A DNA stretch of 64,000 bases, taken from Methylobacterium organophilum. GTDB taxonomy: Bacteria > Pseudomonadota > Alphaproteobacteria > Rhizobiales > Beijerinckiaceae. Positions within the stretch are counted from its first letter, which is position 1. Each line of letters opens with the position of its first letter. The stretch is from the NCBI RefSeq assembly GCF_022179465.1, contig NZ_BPQV01000006.1, forward strand, positions 62,001 to 126,000, written 5' to 3'. Below the pieces are notes generated by a model that was given only the letters and a program-made list of their open reading frames with translations, was not told where the DNA came from and searched no databases. The translations under genes and the position numbers were made by a program. Positions 51,557 through 60,452 of this stretch are shown here, in pieces.

Positions 51557-54406
51557 ATGACCCAGCCCGCGATCCCCGACCCCGTTTCCGAATCCGCCGA
51601 CTGGAGCGCCGGCCCGCTGATCGTGGCGCAGGACGCACGGGGCCACCGGGCGCTGTGGCCGGCGGAGCGGGCCCTGCCGAAGGGCTGGGACTTCCTGCAC
51701 GGCCCCCTCCCCCTGGCCGAGGCCAGGGCCTGGCTCGACGCCCCGGAGAAGGCCGGCCCGGCCCCCTCCCCGCCCCGTCCCGCGGCCTGGCCCGCGGGCG
51801 TGGACGAGAGCATCCCCGCCAGGCTGGCCCGCCTCGCCCGCGCGGCGCCGGAGCATCCGGCGATCCTGTTCGGCGGGGAGACCCTCACCCGCGGCGGCCT
51901 CGACGCACGGGCCGGCCGCCTCGCCGCCGGTCTCATGGCCCGCGGCATCGGCCGCGGCCACATCGTCGCCGTCGCCCTGGAGCGGGGGCCGGAGGCGGTC
52001 GCCGCCTTCCTCGGGGTGCTGCGCGCGGGCGCCGCCTTCCTGCCCCTCGACCCGGCCGCGCCCCCGGAGCGGATCCGGCTGATGCTGGAGGATGCGGGCG
52101 TGCGCCACGTCCTCGCCCCGGCCGCGCTCGCCGCGCGTCTGGACCTGCCGGCAGGCGCCGCGACGCTCGACCCGGCCGCCTGCGACGCGCCGCCGGGCCC
52201 CGAGCCGGCCATCGGTCCGGAGGACCCGGCCTATGTCATCTTCACCTCGGGCTCGACCGGGCGGCCCAAGGGCGTGCTCGTCGAGCACGGGCCGCTCGCC
52301 ATGCACTGCTTCACCACCGGCGCGGCCTACGAGATGGGCGAGGCCTCGCGGGAACTGCACTTCCTCTCCTTCGCCTTCGACGGGGCGCATGAGCGCTGGA
52401 TGACGCCCCTGGCCCTGGGCGGGGCGATCGTCCTGCGCGGTCCCGAGCTCTGGACGGCGGCCGAGACGCTCGCCGTGATCCGCCGCCACCGGGTCACCCA
52501 TGCGGGCTTCCCGACGAGCTATGTCGGCCAGCTCGCCGAATGGGCCGACACCCTCGGCGAGGCGCCCCCGGTCGAGGTCTATTCCTTCGGCGGCGAGGCG
52601 ATGTCCCAGGCGGTCTTCGCCAAGGTCGGCCGCGCCCTGAAGCCGCGCCTGCTGATCAACGGCTACGGGCCGACCGAATGCGTGATCTCGCCCCTGATCT
52701 GGAAGGTGGCGCCGGGCACCGCCTTCCCCGAGCCCTACGCCCCGATCGGCTCCGCGGTCGGCGCGCGGCGGACCTACGTGCTCGGGCCGGACCTAGCGCC
52801 GGTGCCCGCGGGCGAGACCGGCGAGCTCTACATCGCCGGCGGCCTGGCGCGGGGCTATCTCGGCCGGCCGGGCCAGACCGCCGAGCGCTTCCTGCCCGAT
52901 CCCTTCGACCCGGCGGGGGGCCGCATGTACCGCACCGGCGACCGGGTGCGGCTGCGCCCGGACGGGGCGCTCGCCTATGCCGGTCGGGCCGACGACCAGG
53001 TGAAGATCCGCGGCCACCGGATCGAGCTCGGCGAGGTCGAGGCGGCCCTGCGCGCCCTCGACACCGTGGCCGAGGCGGTGGTGGTGAAGCGGGAGGGGCC
53101 GGCGGGCCCCTATCTCGCGGGCTACGTCACCCCCGCCCGGGGCCGGCGGCCGGAGGCGGGCCGGCTGCGGGCGGCCCTCGGCCGGGCGCTGCCGGATGTC
53201 ATGGTGCCGGCGCGGCTCGTGGTGCTCGACCGCCTGCCCGTGACCACCAACGGCAAGGTCGACCGCCGGGCCCTGCCCGATCCGGCCGCGGACGAGGCCC
53301 CGGCCCGGGCGCCGGAGGGTCCGACCGAGACCCGGCTCGCCCGGATCTGGTCGGAGATCCTCGGCTATCCGGTGAAGGCGGCCGACCGGCCCTTCTTCGA
53401 ATGCGGCGGCGATTCCCTCTCCGCCCTGCGGCTGGTGGCACGGCTGCGCCTGATCGCGCCCCAGGGCGGCATCGGCGTCGCCGACCTCCTGCGCAACCCG
53501 ACCATCGCCGCGCTCGCCGAACGGATCGAGGCGGGACGCGGCGAGACCGGGGGCGATGCCCTCGCGCCGGTGGTGGAGCTGAGCCGCGGCGGCGACGGCG
53601 CGGCGCCGCTCCTCGTCCTGTTCCCGGGCCTGCTGGTGAGCACCCGGGAATACGAGCCGCTGGTGGCCCATCTCGGCGCCGAGCAGCCGGCCCTCGGCTT
53701 CCTCTGCGCCTCGCTGACGGAGGCGGTGCGCCCCCTGCCGGCGGTGGCCGATCTCGCCCGCGCCTATGCGGCGGCGGTGCGCCGGCGGGCCGAGGGGCGG
53801 CCTTGCATCTTCCTCGGCTGGTCCTGGGGTGGGGTGCTCGCCTACGAGACCGCCCGGGCGCTCGGCGAGGGCTTCCCCCTCCCCTTCGTCGGCATGCTCG
53901 ATGCCTGCGGGCTGGAGGCGAATTTCGCGGTTGGCGCCGGCCGGCCCCTCGGGGAGGAGGAGCGGGCGGCGCACGAGGCGATGCTGGCGGAATGGCTGTC
54001 CCGCTCCGCGATGCGGGCCGACTGGGAGGCCCTGTTCCCGCGCATGGATGCGGAGGCACGGGGGCAGTTCCTGCGCTTCCTGGCGGCCGAGCCGCAGCCC
54101 CTGGCCGCGGACGGCCCGGAGGTCGGCAGCCGCGAGCGCATCCTCTGGACGCTCGTCGACCACGCCCTGCAGTTCCGGGCCCTGCGGCTCGGCCCGAGCC
54201 GGGTGCCGGTGCGGGTGTTCCGGGCGAGCCGCTCGGTGGCGGAGGGCCTGCCGATCCTCGACTGGTCGTGCCTCACCCCGAACCTGCTCTCCGACGAGAC
54301 CATCCCCGAGACCGACCATCTCGACATCGTCCTGTCGCCGGCCTTCCATGCCCGCTTCGGGCATTGGCTGGCGGCGGCGCGGGAGACCCGGCGGCCGGCG
54401 GCCTGA
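51557..54406 (+). CDS. Single-module NRPS: MbtH-like region, adenylation, PCP, thioesterase
   Basis: 949 residues. Residues ~13-55 ([20 protein letters not shown]) resemble an MbtH-like protein (WP...P.GW). A-domain: A3 [11 protein letters not shown] at ~229, A5 [10 protein letters not shown]7 [14 protein letters not shown]8 [19 protein letters not shown]10 [28 protein letters not shown] with Ser620 as phosphopantetheine site. [15 protein letters not shown] with Ser756 and probable His921 (DHLDIV). There is no condensation domain. It probably activates the hydroxamate amino acid, with the TE joining and releasing (cyclic) oligomers, as proposed for vicibactin-type synthetases. Start ATG 51557; a TTG at 51548 is alternative. 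Confidence 0.88.
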   Translation: MTQPAIPDPVSESADWSAGPLIVAQDARGHRALWPAERALPKGWDFLHGPLPLAEARAWLDAPEKAGPAPSPPRPAAWPAGVDESIPARLARLARAAPEHPAILFGGETLTRGGLDARAGRLAAGLMARGIGRGHIVAVALERGPEAVAAFLGVLRAGAAFLPLDPAAPPERIRLMLEDAGVRHVLAPAALAARLDLPAGAATLDPAACDAPPGPEPAIGPEDPAYVIFTSGSTGRPKGVLVEHGPLAMHCFTTGAAYEMGEASRELHFLSFAFDGAHERWMTPLALGGAIVLRGPELWTAAETLAVIRRHRVTHAGFPTSYVGQLAEWADTLGEAPPVEVYSFGGEAMSQAVFAKVGRALKPRLLINGYGPTECVISPLIWKVAPGTAFPEPYAPIGSAVGARRTYVLGPDLAPVPAGETGELYIAGGLARGYLGRPGQTAERFLPDPFDPAGGRMYRTGDRVRLRPDGALAYAGRADDQVKIRGHRIELGEVEAALRALDTVAEAVVVKREGPAGPYLAGYVTPARGRRPEAGRLRAALGRALPDVMVPARLVVLDRLPVTTNGKVDRRALPDPAADEAPARAPEGPTETRLARIWSEILGYPVKAADRPFFECGGDSLSALRLVARLRLIAPQGGIGVADLLRNPTIAALAERIEAGRGETGGDALAPVVELSRGGDGAAPLLVLFPGLLVSTREYEPLVAHLGAEQPALGFLCASLTEAVRPLPAVADLARAYAAAVRRRAEGRPCIFLGWSWGGVLAYETARALGEGFPLPFVGMLDACGLEANFAVGAGRPLGEEERAAHEAMLAEWLSRSAMRADWEALFPRMDAEARGQFLRFLAAEPQPLAADGPEVGSRERILWTLVDHALQFRALRLGPSRVPVRVFRASRSVAEGLPILDWSCLTPNLLSDETIPETDHLDIVLSPAFHARFGHWLAAARETRRPAA

Positions 54407-54444
54407 GCGCCCGGCCGTCCCGAACCTGGATCGAAAGGAGCCCG

Positions 54445-55212
54445 ATGACCGCCTTCGAGACCCTGCGCGACGCGCATGTCGCGATGCTCACCGGCACCTA
54501 TCTCGACGGCTGCGCGGAGGGGCCGGACGGGGCGGGCTACGTCTTCTCCCGGGCGATCCCCGACCCGACCCTGAACTTCGCCTACGGCATTCGCAGCCCC
54601 GCCCAGCTCGACTGGGCGCGGGCCCAGGCCCAGGCTCTGGGCCGCGCCCCGGCGGTGCTGGCGCGGGAGGAGGAGCAGGCGAGGCTGCTCGCTCTGTGCA
54701 GGCCGGAGGCGACCTATCCCGCCCGCTGGATGCTGCGCCCGGCCGCCGAGCCGCCCGCCTGCGCGACCCTGGAGGCGGTGGTCGTGGAGCCGCATGCCGA
54801 TCCGGTGCCGCCGGAGGATTTCGTCGCGGTGTTCGGCGCCCTCTCGGACGAGCCCTTCGTGCGCGAGCACCTCGCCCGCTACTACCTCCCCTCCCTCGCC
54901 GAGGCCGCTTCACCCGAGGCCATCGCCGCCCACCACATCGTGGTGCATCACGAGGGGGCGCCCGCGGCCTGCGCCAGCCTCTACCTGCAGGAGGATCTCG
55001 CCGGCCTCTACAACGTCTCCTGCCGGGCCGATCTCCAGGGCCGGGGCCTCGGCAGCGCGGTCACCGCCGCCGCGATCGGCCATGCCGCGGCGGAGGGCGC
55101 CCGCGCGGTCTTCCTGCAATGCCCGGCCGACGGCCCGGTCGAGCGCCTCTATGCCAGGGCCGGGTTCGAACCCGCCTACGCGCCGGTGCTGGTCTGCCTG
55201 CCGGAGGAATGA
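54445..55212 (+). CDS. GNAT-family acetyltransferase of the siderophore operon
   Basis: 255 residues. The C-terminal half is a GNAT domain: AAHHIVVHHEGAPAACASLY, LYNVSCRADLQGRGLGSAV (acetyl-CoA pyrophosphate loop QGRGLG), VERLYARAGFEP. The N-terminal half (PDPTLNFAYGIRSPAQLDWA) is another GNAT-like remnant. AAAGGAG eight bases before the ATG. It follows the NRPS by 38 bp, so it may acetylate the alpha-amino group of the monomer or product; this is inferred from position and from the presence of such a step in vicibactin synthesis. Confidence 0.8.
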   Translation: MTAFETLRDAHVAMLTGTYLDGCAEGPDGAGYVFSRAIPDPTLNFAYGIRSPAQLDWARAQAQALGRAPAVLAREEEQARLLALCRPEATYPARWMLRPAAEPPACATLEAVVVEPHADPVPPEDFVAVFGALSDEPFVREHLARYYLPSLAEAASPEAIAAHHIVVHHEGAPAACASLYLQEDLAGLYNVSCRADLQGRGLGSAVTAAAIGHAAAEGARAVFLQCPADGPVERLYARAGFEPAYAPVLVCLPEE

Positions 55213-55562
55213 ACGGTCCCGGCGGGCGCGGCCGGAGGCGCCTGCGGGCAGCTCCCTCCCCCGCGGAGCGTGAAGAACAGATGTCGCGGAGCCCGCAGCG
55301 ACGCGGTGGCGCCGCGTCGTTCCACGCAGGCGCGCAGCCTTGAAGAATCTGCTACCGCGTTGCGTCACGGCAGCGCGGCGGCCCCGGGACTGTTTCCGGA
55401 CACAGGGCAGAAACATGGGCCGCCTTTTGTTGCCGGATCGTCACCGGTGAGGGATCGGCGCCGTCGCGCCCGGGTCCCCTCCCCCGGCACAGTCAATCCC
55501 GTCGCGCGCTGGACCGGCCCCGCAGGGCAGCGCCTCGGATCGGAGACGGCAACGGGAAGGGC
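55213..55562. other. 350-bp intergenic region before the RND operon
   Basis: No gene. One 8-bp hairpin CGACGCGG / CCGCGTCG at 55299-55319 could end the siderophore operon; no T-run. The RND promoter must lie here but is not recognisable. Confidence 0.4.
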
Positions 55563-58500
55563 ATGGGCCTCGTCCAGTACGCGCTGAAGTTCCGCATCAC
55601 GACCTACGTCCTCGCCGTGCTGATGATGCTCGGCGGCCTGGGCGCCATCGTCGTCACGCCCAAGGACGTGCTGCCCACCGTCGACATCCCGGTCGTCGTG
55701 GTGGTCTGGACCTATACGGGCCTGTCCGCGCCGGAGGTCGAGAAACGGATCACGACCTATTCGGAATTCGGAATCTCCAACAACGTCAACAACATCGCTC
55801 GGATGGAATCGACCACCCTCCAGGGCACGGCGGTGATGAAGATCTATTTCGACCCGAGCGTCAGCATCGATCTCGCCATCGCCCAGATCGTCTCCTCCAC
55901 CAACTCGATCCGCGCCCTGATGCCCCCCGGCGTGCAGCCGCCGGTGATCGTGCGCTTCTCGGCCTCCTCGGTGCCGGTGATCCAGCTGGCGCTGACCTCG
56001 GCCAAGGACAGCCTCAACAAGGTCTACGACTACGCCCAGTACCGGATCCGCCAGCGCCTCACCCAGGTGCCGGGCTCGACCCTGCCCTCCCCCTTCGGGG
56101 GCGCCCCGCGGCAGGTGATGGTCGATCTCGACCTGCAGGCCCTGCAGGCGCTGGGGCTGACCCCGCTCGAGGTTACCAACGCGATGACCTCGCAGAACCT
56201 GACGATCCCCTCGGGGCTCGCCAAGATCGGCGAGCAGCAATACCCGGTGCAGCTCAACGCCACCCCGGACGCCATCGCCCAGCTCAACGAGATCCCGATC
56301 AAGGTGGTGGCCGGCCAGCCGGTGCTGGTGCGCGACGTGGCCCATGTCCGCGACGGCGGGCCGCCCCAGGTCAACATCGTGCGCGCCGACGGCCAGGCCT
56401 CGGTGCTGATGCGGGTGCTCAAGAACGGCAACGCCTCGACGCTCGACGTGGTCAACAACGTCAAGAAGGCCCTGCCCGACATCCGCGCCGCTGCCCCCGA
56501 GGGCATGGAGATCAAGCCCCTCTTCGACCAGTCGGTCTTCGTCTCGGCGGCGATCGAGGGGGTGCTGCACGAGGCGGCCATCGCCGCCGGCCTCACCGGC
56601 CTGACCATCCTGCTCTTCCTGGGCTCCTGGCGCTCGACGCTGATCGTGCTGGTCTCGATCCCCCTCTGCATCATGACCTCGCTGGCGATCCTCGCCGCCC
56701 TCGGCCAGACCATCAACGTGATGACGCTCGGCGGCCTGGCGCTCGCCGTCGGCATCCTCGTCGACGACGCGACGGTGGCCATCGAGAACACCTACCGCCT
56801 GTTCGAGGAGGGCCGGCCCTTCCGCAACGCGGTGGTCGAGGGCGCGGCGGGCATCGCCAAGCCGGCCCTGATCTCGACGCTCTCGATCTGCGCCGCCTTC
56901 GTCTCGGTCTTCGCGCTCACCGACACCCCGAAATACCTGTTCACCCCACAGGCGCTCGCGGTGGTGTTCGCGATGCTGACCTCCTACCTGCTCTCGCGCA
57001 CCCTGGTGCCGGTGCTGATCGACGTGCTGGTCGCCCGGGAATACGCGCAGCATCATGGGCAGGACGAGGGGCTGCACCGGGGCCGGATCGAGCGGGCGCT
57101 CGGCGTCCTGCTGCGACCCCTGTTCCGCCTGGCCGGCGCCTTCCGGCACGGCTTCGAGGCGCGCTTCGCCCGCTTCCACCGCCGCTATCTCGGCCTGCTC
57201 CACGCGGTGCTGACCCACTGGCTCGCCACGCTGGCCACCGTCATCGCGATCCTCGGCGGCAGCGGCGTCCTGCTCGGTTTCACCGGGCAGGACTACTTCC
57301 CGCAGGTCGAATCGAGCCAGATGACCCTGCACCTGCGCACCCGGCCGGGCATGCGCATCGAGACCGCCGAGCAGGTCTTCGCCGGCGTCGAGGGCGTGGT
57401 GCGCGAGGTGATCCCCGAAGGCGAGATCGCGCAGATCCTCGACAACATCGGCATTCCGTCCAACAACTACAACTTCGCCTTCTCGGACGGCTCCTTCGTG
57501 TCCTACAACGACGGGCAGATGCTGATCGACCTGAAGGAGGGCCACGGCTCGGTGGCGCTCTACCAGAAGCGCCTGCGCCGGGTGCTGCGCGAGCGCTTCC
57601 CCGACCTGACGGTCTATTTCCAGCCCTCCGACATCATCACCCAGATCCTGAATTTCGGCGTGATCGCACAGATCGACGTGCAGGTCTCCGGGCGCAACAC
57701 CGACCAGGATCTCGAGGTCGCCCGGCGCATCGAGGCGCGGCTGAAGCGGACCAAGGGCCTCGTCGACGTGCATCTCCACCAGATCGTCGACGTGCCGCAA
57801 TTCTTCGTGGACGTGGACCGGCGCCTCGCCTCCGAGCTCGGCCTGACCCAGCAGCAGATCGCCCAGAGCCTCAACGTCTCGCTCTCGGGCTCCTTCCAGG
57901 TCACCCCGAACTTCTGGACCGACCCGAAGACCGGCATCCCCTACCAGCTCTGGGTGCAGACGCCGGAATACCGCAACGACTCGCTGACCGCCCTGCAGAA
58001 CACGCCGCTGCTGGCCCGGGCGGATGCGGCGGCGGCGACCTCGGGCAATGGCGGCCCCGGCGTGCTGACGCTGCTCTCGAGCGTGAGCCGCTTCACCCGG
58101 CAGCCGACCCAGACGGTGATCAACCACGTCAACACGCAGCCGACCTTCAACGTCTACGCCGCGGTGCAGGACCGCGACCTCGGCGCGGTGGCCCGCGACA
58201 TCGACCGCATCGTCGAGGAGGAGCAGACGGCCCTGCCCGCCCCCGACAAGATCGCCGTGCGCGGCCAGATCGAGAACATGCGCGCCGCCTTCTTCCGGCT
58301 GGAGGTGGGCCTCGGCATCGCGCTGATCGCGGTCTACCTGCTCATGGCGGTGAACTACCAGAGCTGGGGCGACCCCTTCGTGGTGCTCGCCGCCCTGCCG
58401 CTGGCCTTCTGCGGCATCGTCGCCAGCCTGTTCGTGACCGGCACGACCTTCTCGATCCCCTCCTTGTTCGGGGCGATCATGTCGGTGGGCATCGCGAGCG

Positions 58501-58808
58501 CGAACTCGATCCTGCTCGTCACCTTCGCCAAGGAGCACCGGGAGGCGACCGGCTGTTCGGCCTACGAGGCGGCGATCGCGGCCGGCGAGACCCGGCTGCG
58601 GCCGGTGCTGATGACTGCGGGCGCCATGTTCCTCGGCCTGATCCCGATGGCGCTCGGCACCGGCGAGGGCGGCGAGCAGAACGCGGCGCTCGCCCGGGCC
58701 GTGATGGGCGGCATCGCGCTCGGCACGCCGTCGACCCTGCTGTTCGTGCCCTTCCTCTACACCCTGCTGCGCCGCGGCCCGGTGAGGCCCATCGAGGATT
58801 ACGTATGA
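55563..58808 (+). CDS. RND efflux transporter permease
   Basis: 1081 residues, full RND length, with 12 membrane helices and two large periplasmic loops (porter/docking domains: PTVDIPVVVVVWTYTGLSAP; DYFPQVESSQMTLHLRTRPG). TM4 has the proton-relay pair in GILVDDATVAIENTYR (Asp401, Asp402). TM11 keeps RLRPVLMT. The usual TM10 lysine (AcrB Lys940, in SAKNAIL) is an alanine here (SANSILL, Ala980). Substrates unknown. Followed with ATGA overlap by its adaptor; no outer-membrane gene in the operon. Confidence 0.93.
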   Translation: MGLVQYALKFRITTYVLAVLMMLGGLGAIVVTPKDVLPTVDIPVVVVVWTYTGLSAPEVEKRITTYSEFGISNNVNNIARMESTTLQGTAVMKIYFDPSVSIDLAIAQIVSSTNSIRALMPPGVQPPVIVRFSASSVPVIQLALTSAKDSLNKVYDYAQYRIRQRLTQVPGSTLPSPFGGAPRQVMVDLDLQALQALGLTPLEVTNAMTSQNLTIPSGLAKIGEQQYPVQLNATPDAIAQLNEIPIKVVAGQPVLVRDVAHVRDGGPPQVNIVRADGQASVLMRVLKNGNASTLDVVNNVKKALPDIRAAAPEGMEIKPLFDQSVFVSAAIEGVLHEAAIAAGLTGLTILLFLGSWRSTLIVLVSIPLCIMTSLAILAALGQTINVMTLGGLALAVGILVDDATVAIENTYRLFEEGRPFRNAVVEGAAGIAKPALISTLSICAAFVSVFALTDTPKYLFTPQALAVVFAMLTSYLLSRTLVPVLIDVLVAREYAQHHGQDEGLHRGRIERALGVLLRPLFRLAGAFRHGFEARFARFHRRYLGLLHAVLTHWLATLATVIAILGGSGVLLGFTGQDYFPQVESSQMTLHLRTRPGMRIETAEQVFAGVEGVVREVIPEGEIAQILDNIGIPSNNYNFAFSDGSFVSYNDGQMLIDLKEGHGSVALYQKRLRRVLRERFPDLTVYFQPSDIITQILNFGVIAQIDVQVSGRNTDQDLEVARRIEARLKRTKGLVDVHLHQIVDVPQFFVDVDRRLASELGLTQQQIAQSLNVSLSGSFQVTPNFWTDPKTGIPYQLWVQTPEYRNDSLTALQNTPLLARADAAAATSGNGGPGVLTLLSSVSRFTRQPTQTVINHVNTQPTFNVYAAVQDRDLGAVARDIDRIVEEEQTALPAPDKIAVRGQIENMRAAFFRLEVGLGIALIAVYLLMAVNYQSWGDPFVVLAALPLAFCGIVASLFVTGTTFSIPSLFGAIMSVGIASANSILLVTFAKEHREATGCSAYEAAIAAGETRLRPVLMTAGAMFLGLIPMALGTGEGGEQNAALARAVMGGIALGTPSTLLFVPFLYTLLRRGPVRPIEDYV

Positions 58809-60088
58809 GTGCGCGCGTCGCGACCGGGACGGAGGACGGGGAGCGGCCGCGCCCGCCGGGCAAGGGCCTGTTCTTCCTCGTGGTGCTCGTGGCCGGCAGC
58901 CTGATCGGCTACGGCGCCTACGGGCATTGGCAGCGCAGCGCCGAGGCCGACGCGACCCGGCGCCGGCAGATCGAGTTCGTGCCCAAGCTGCGCACGGCCG
59001 AGGTGCAGCGCCTCGACGCGCCGATCGCCCTCACTCTGCCCGGCCAGACCGAGCCCTTCGCCACGGCCCGCATCTTCGCCCGCGCCACCGGCTACGTCGC
59101 CGAGCGCCGGGTCGATATCGGCTCCCGGGTGAAGAAGGGCGACACGCTCCTGCGCATCGCCGCCCCCGACCTCGACCAGCAGCTCGCCCAGGCCCAGGCC
59201 CAGCTCGGGCAGCTCGAGGCGCAGCGCCTGAAGGCCAAGGCCCTGGTCGACCAGGCCAAGGCCAACCTGACGCTCGCCGAGGTCACCAACAGCCGCACCG
59301 CGACCCTGGCCGGCCAGGGCTGGGCCTCGAAGCAGAACGCCGACAATTCCCAGGCGAGCCTGCTCAGCCAGAACGCCAACCTCGCTTCGGCGGAGGCCGA
59401 CGTGAAGGTGGCCGAGGCCAACATCAAGGCGCAGCAGGCCACCGTCGACCGGCTGAAGGCGCTGACCGGCTTCGAGACCGTCACCGCCCCCTTCGACGGG
59501 GTGGTGACCACCCGCACTGTCGATGTCGGCGACCTCGTCCAGGCCGATGCCGGCGGGGGCACGGCGCTCCTCGCCATGGACCGGGACGACGTGCTGCGCA
59601 TCTCGGTGAACGTGCCCCAGAACGCCGCGGTGGGGGTGGAGCCCGGCATCGCCGCCGAGATCAAAGTGCCGCAGATCCCCGGCCGCAGCTTCAAGGGCGA
59701 GGTCGAGCGCAGTTCGGTGGCGCTGCTCTCCGCCTCGCGCACCCTCACCACCCAGGTCGACGTGCCCAATCCCGACCGCGCGTTGCGCGCTGGGCTCTAC
59801 GTGTACGTGACCCTGCAGATCCCCCGCACGCGCCCGAGCGTGGCGATCCCCGCCGAGGCCCTGGTGTTCAACCAGAAGGGCACGCGGGTGGCGGTGGCCC
59901 GCGACGACGGCACCGTCGCCTGGACGCCCGTGCGGATCGAGCGCGACCGGGGCGCCACCATCGAGATCGACCAGGGACTCTCGGGCCAGGAGCGCATCGT
60001 GCTGAGCCCCCCCGCCGACCTCTCCGACGGCGCCCGCATCACCCCCCAGGCCCCCGCGGGCAAGCCGATGCAGGCGGCCGAACGCTGA
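58805..60088 (+). CDS. RND efflux periplasmic adaptor (membrane fusion) subunit
   Basis: 427 residues: an N-terminal anchor (LFFLVVLVAGSLIGYGAYG, ~22-40), a lipoyl-like half (ATGYVAERRVDIGSRVKKGD), a long coiled-coil hairpin (ALVDQAKANLTLAEVTNSRT ... ASLLSQNANLASAEADVKVA), the second lipoyl half (VTAPFDGVVTTRTVDVGDLV), and beta-barrel/membrane-proximal domains (VAIPAEALVFNQKGTRVAVA). It bridges the permease and a TolC-type channel. Overlaps the permease stop by four bases. Confidence 0.93.
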   Translation: MSARVATGTEDGERPRPPGKGLFFLVVLVAGSLIGYGAYGHWQRSAEADATRRRQIEFVPKLRTAEVQRLDAPIALTLPGQTEPFATARIFARATGYVAERRVDIGSRVKKGDTLLRIAAPDLDQQLAQAQAQLGQLEAQRLKAKALVDQAKANLTLAEVTNSRTATLAGQGWASKQNADNSQASLLSQNANLASAEADVKVAEANIKAQQATVDRLKALTGFETVTAPFDGVVTTRTVDVGDLVQADAGGGTALLAMDRDDVLRISVNVPQNAAVGVEPGIAAEIKVPQIPGRSFKGEVERSSVALLSASRTLTTQVDVPNPDRALRAGLYVYVTLQIPRTRPSVAIPAEALVFNQKGTRVAVARDDGTVAWTPVRIERDRGATIEIDQGLSGQERIVLSPPADLSDGARITPQAPAGKPMQAAER

Positions 60089-60262
60089 CGGGCCGTGGCC
60101 CCGGAAGGCCCTGCCCCGCCGTGGCAAGGCAGACACGGCGCGCCGGTCGCAGACAGGCCGTCGCGGCGACGCCGCCGGCCAACCCGGCCCGAAGGGGCGG
60201 CCGAACCCGCTTGTGAGCGTGAAACGCGCGTGCTAGTCACCCGCCACCGCTGACGGATCCAC

Positions 60263-60352
60263 GGAGAGGTGGCAGAGCGGTTGAATGCACCGCACTCGAA
60301 ATGCGGCATGCCTGCAAGGGCATCGGGGGTTCGAATCCCCCCCTCTCCGCCA
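60263..60352 (+). tRNA. tRNA-Ser (anticodon CGA)
   Basis: 90-nt cloverleaf including CCA. Acceptor stem GGAGAGG/CCTCTCC, D-arm, anticodon loop ACTCGAAAT with CGA, a long class II variable arm (GCATGCCTGCAAGGGCAT), and T-arm GGGGGTTCGAATCCCCC. Discriminator G. Reads UCG codons. The 3' end is the likely attachment site for the adjacent integrase. Confidence 0.97.
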
Positions 60353-60415
60353 ATCGACCTGAAAAGCCTGATTTTTCAGAGAGAACCAAGGGAAACAGCG
60401 ACTTCGCGGCCGCCC

Positions 60416-60441
60416 GGTGGTACACACGGGTGGTACACACG
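60416..60441 (+). repeat. Tandem 13-bp repeats, probable integrase arm sites
   Basis: GGTGGTACACACG occurs twice, back to back, between the tRNA and the integrase start. Such short direct repeats beside a tyrosine recombinase often bind its N-terminal domain. Confidence 0.55.
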
Positions 60442-60452
60442 TGGTTCTGGCG

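Noticed and set aside
55365-58538. 1057-codon reverse-strand frame opposite the RND permease
   Set aside because: His/Asp/Gly-biased low-complexity translation without motifs; antisense shadow of the RND gene.
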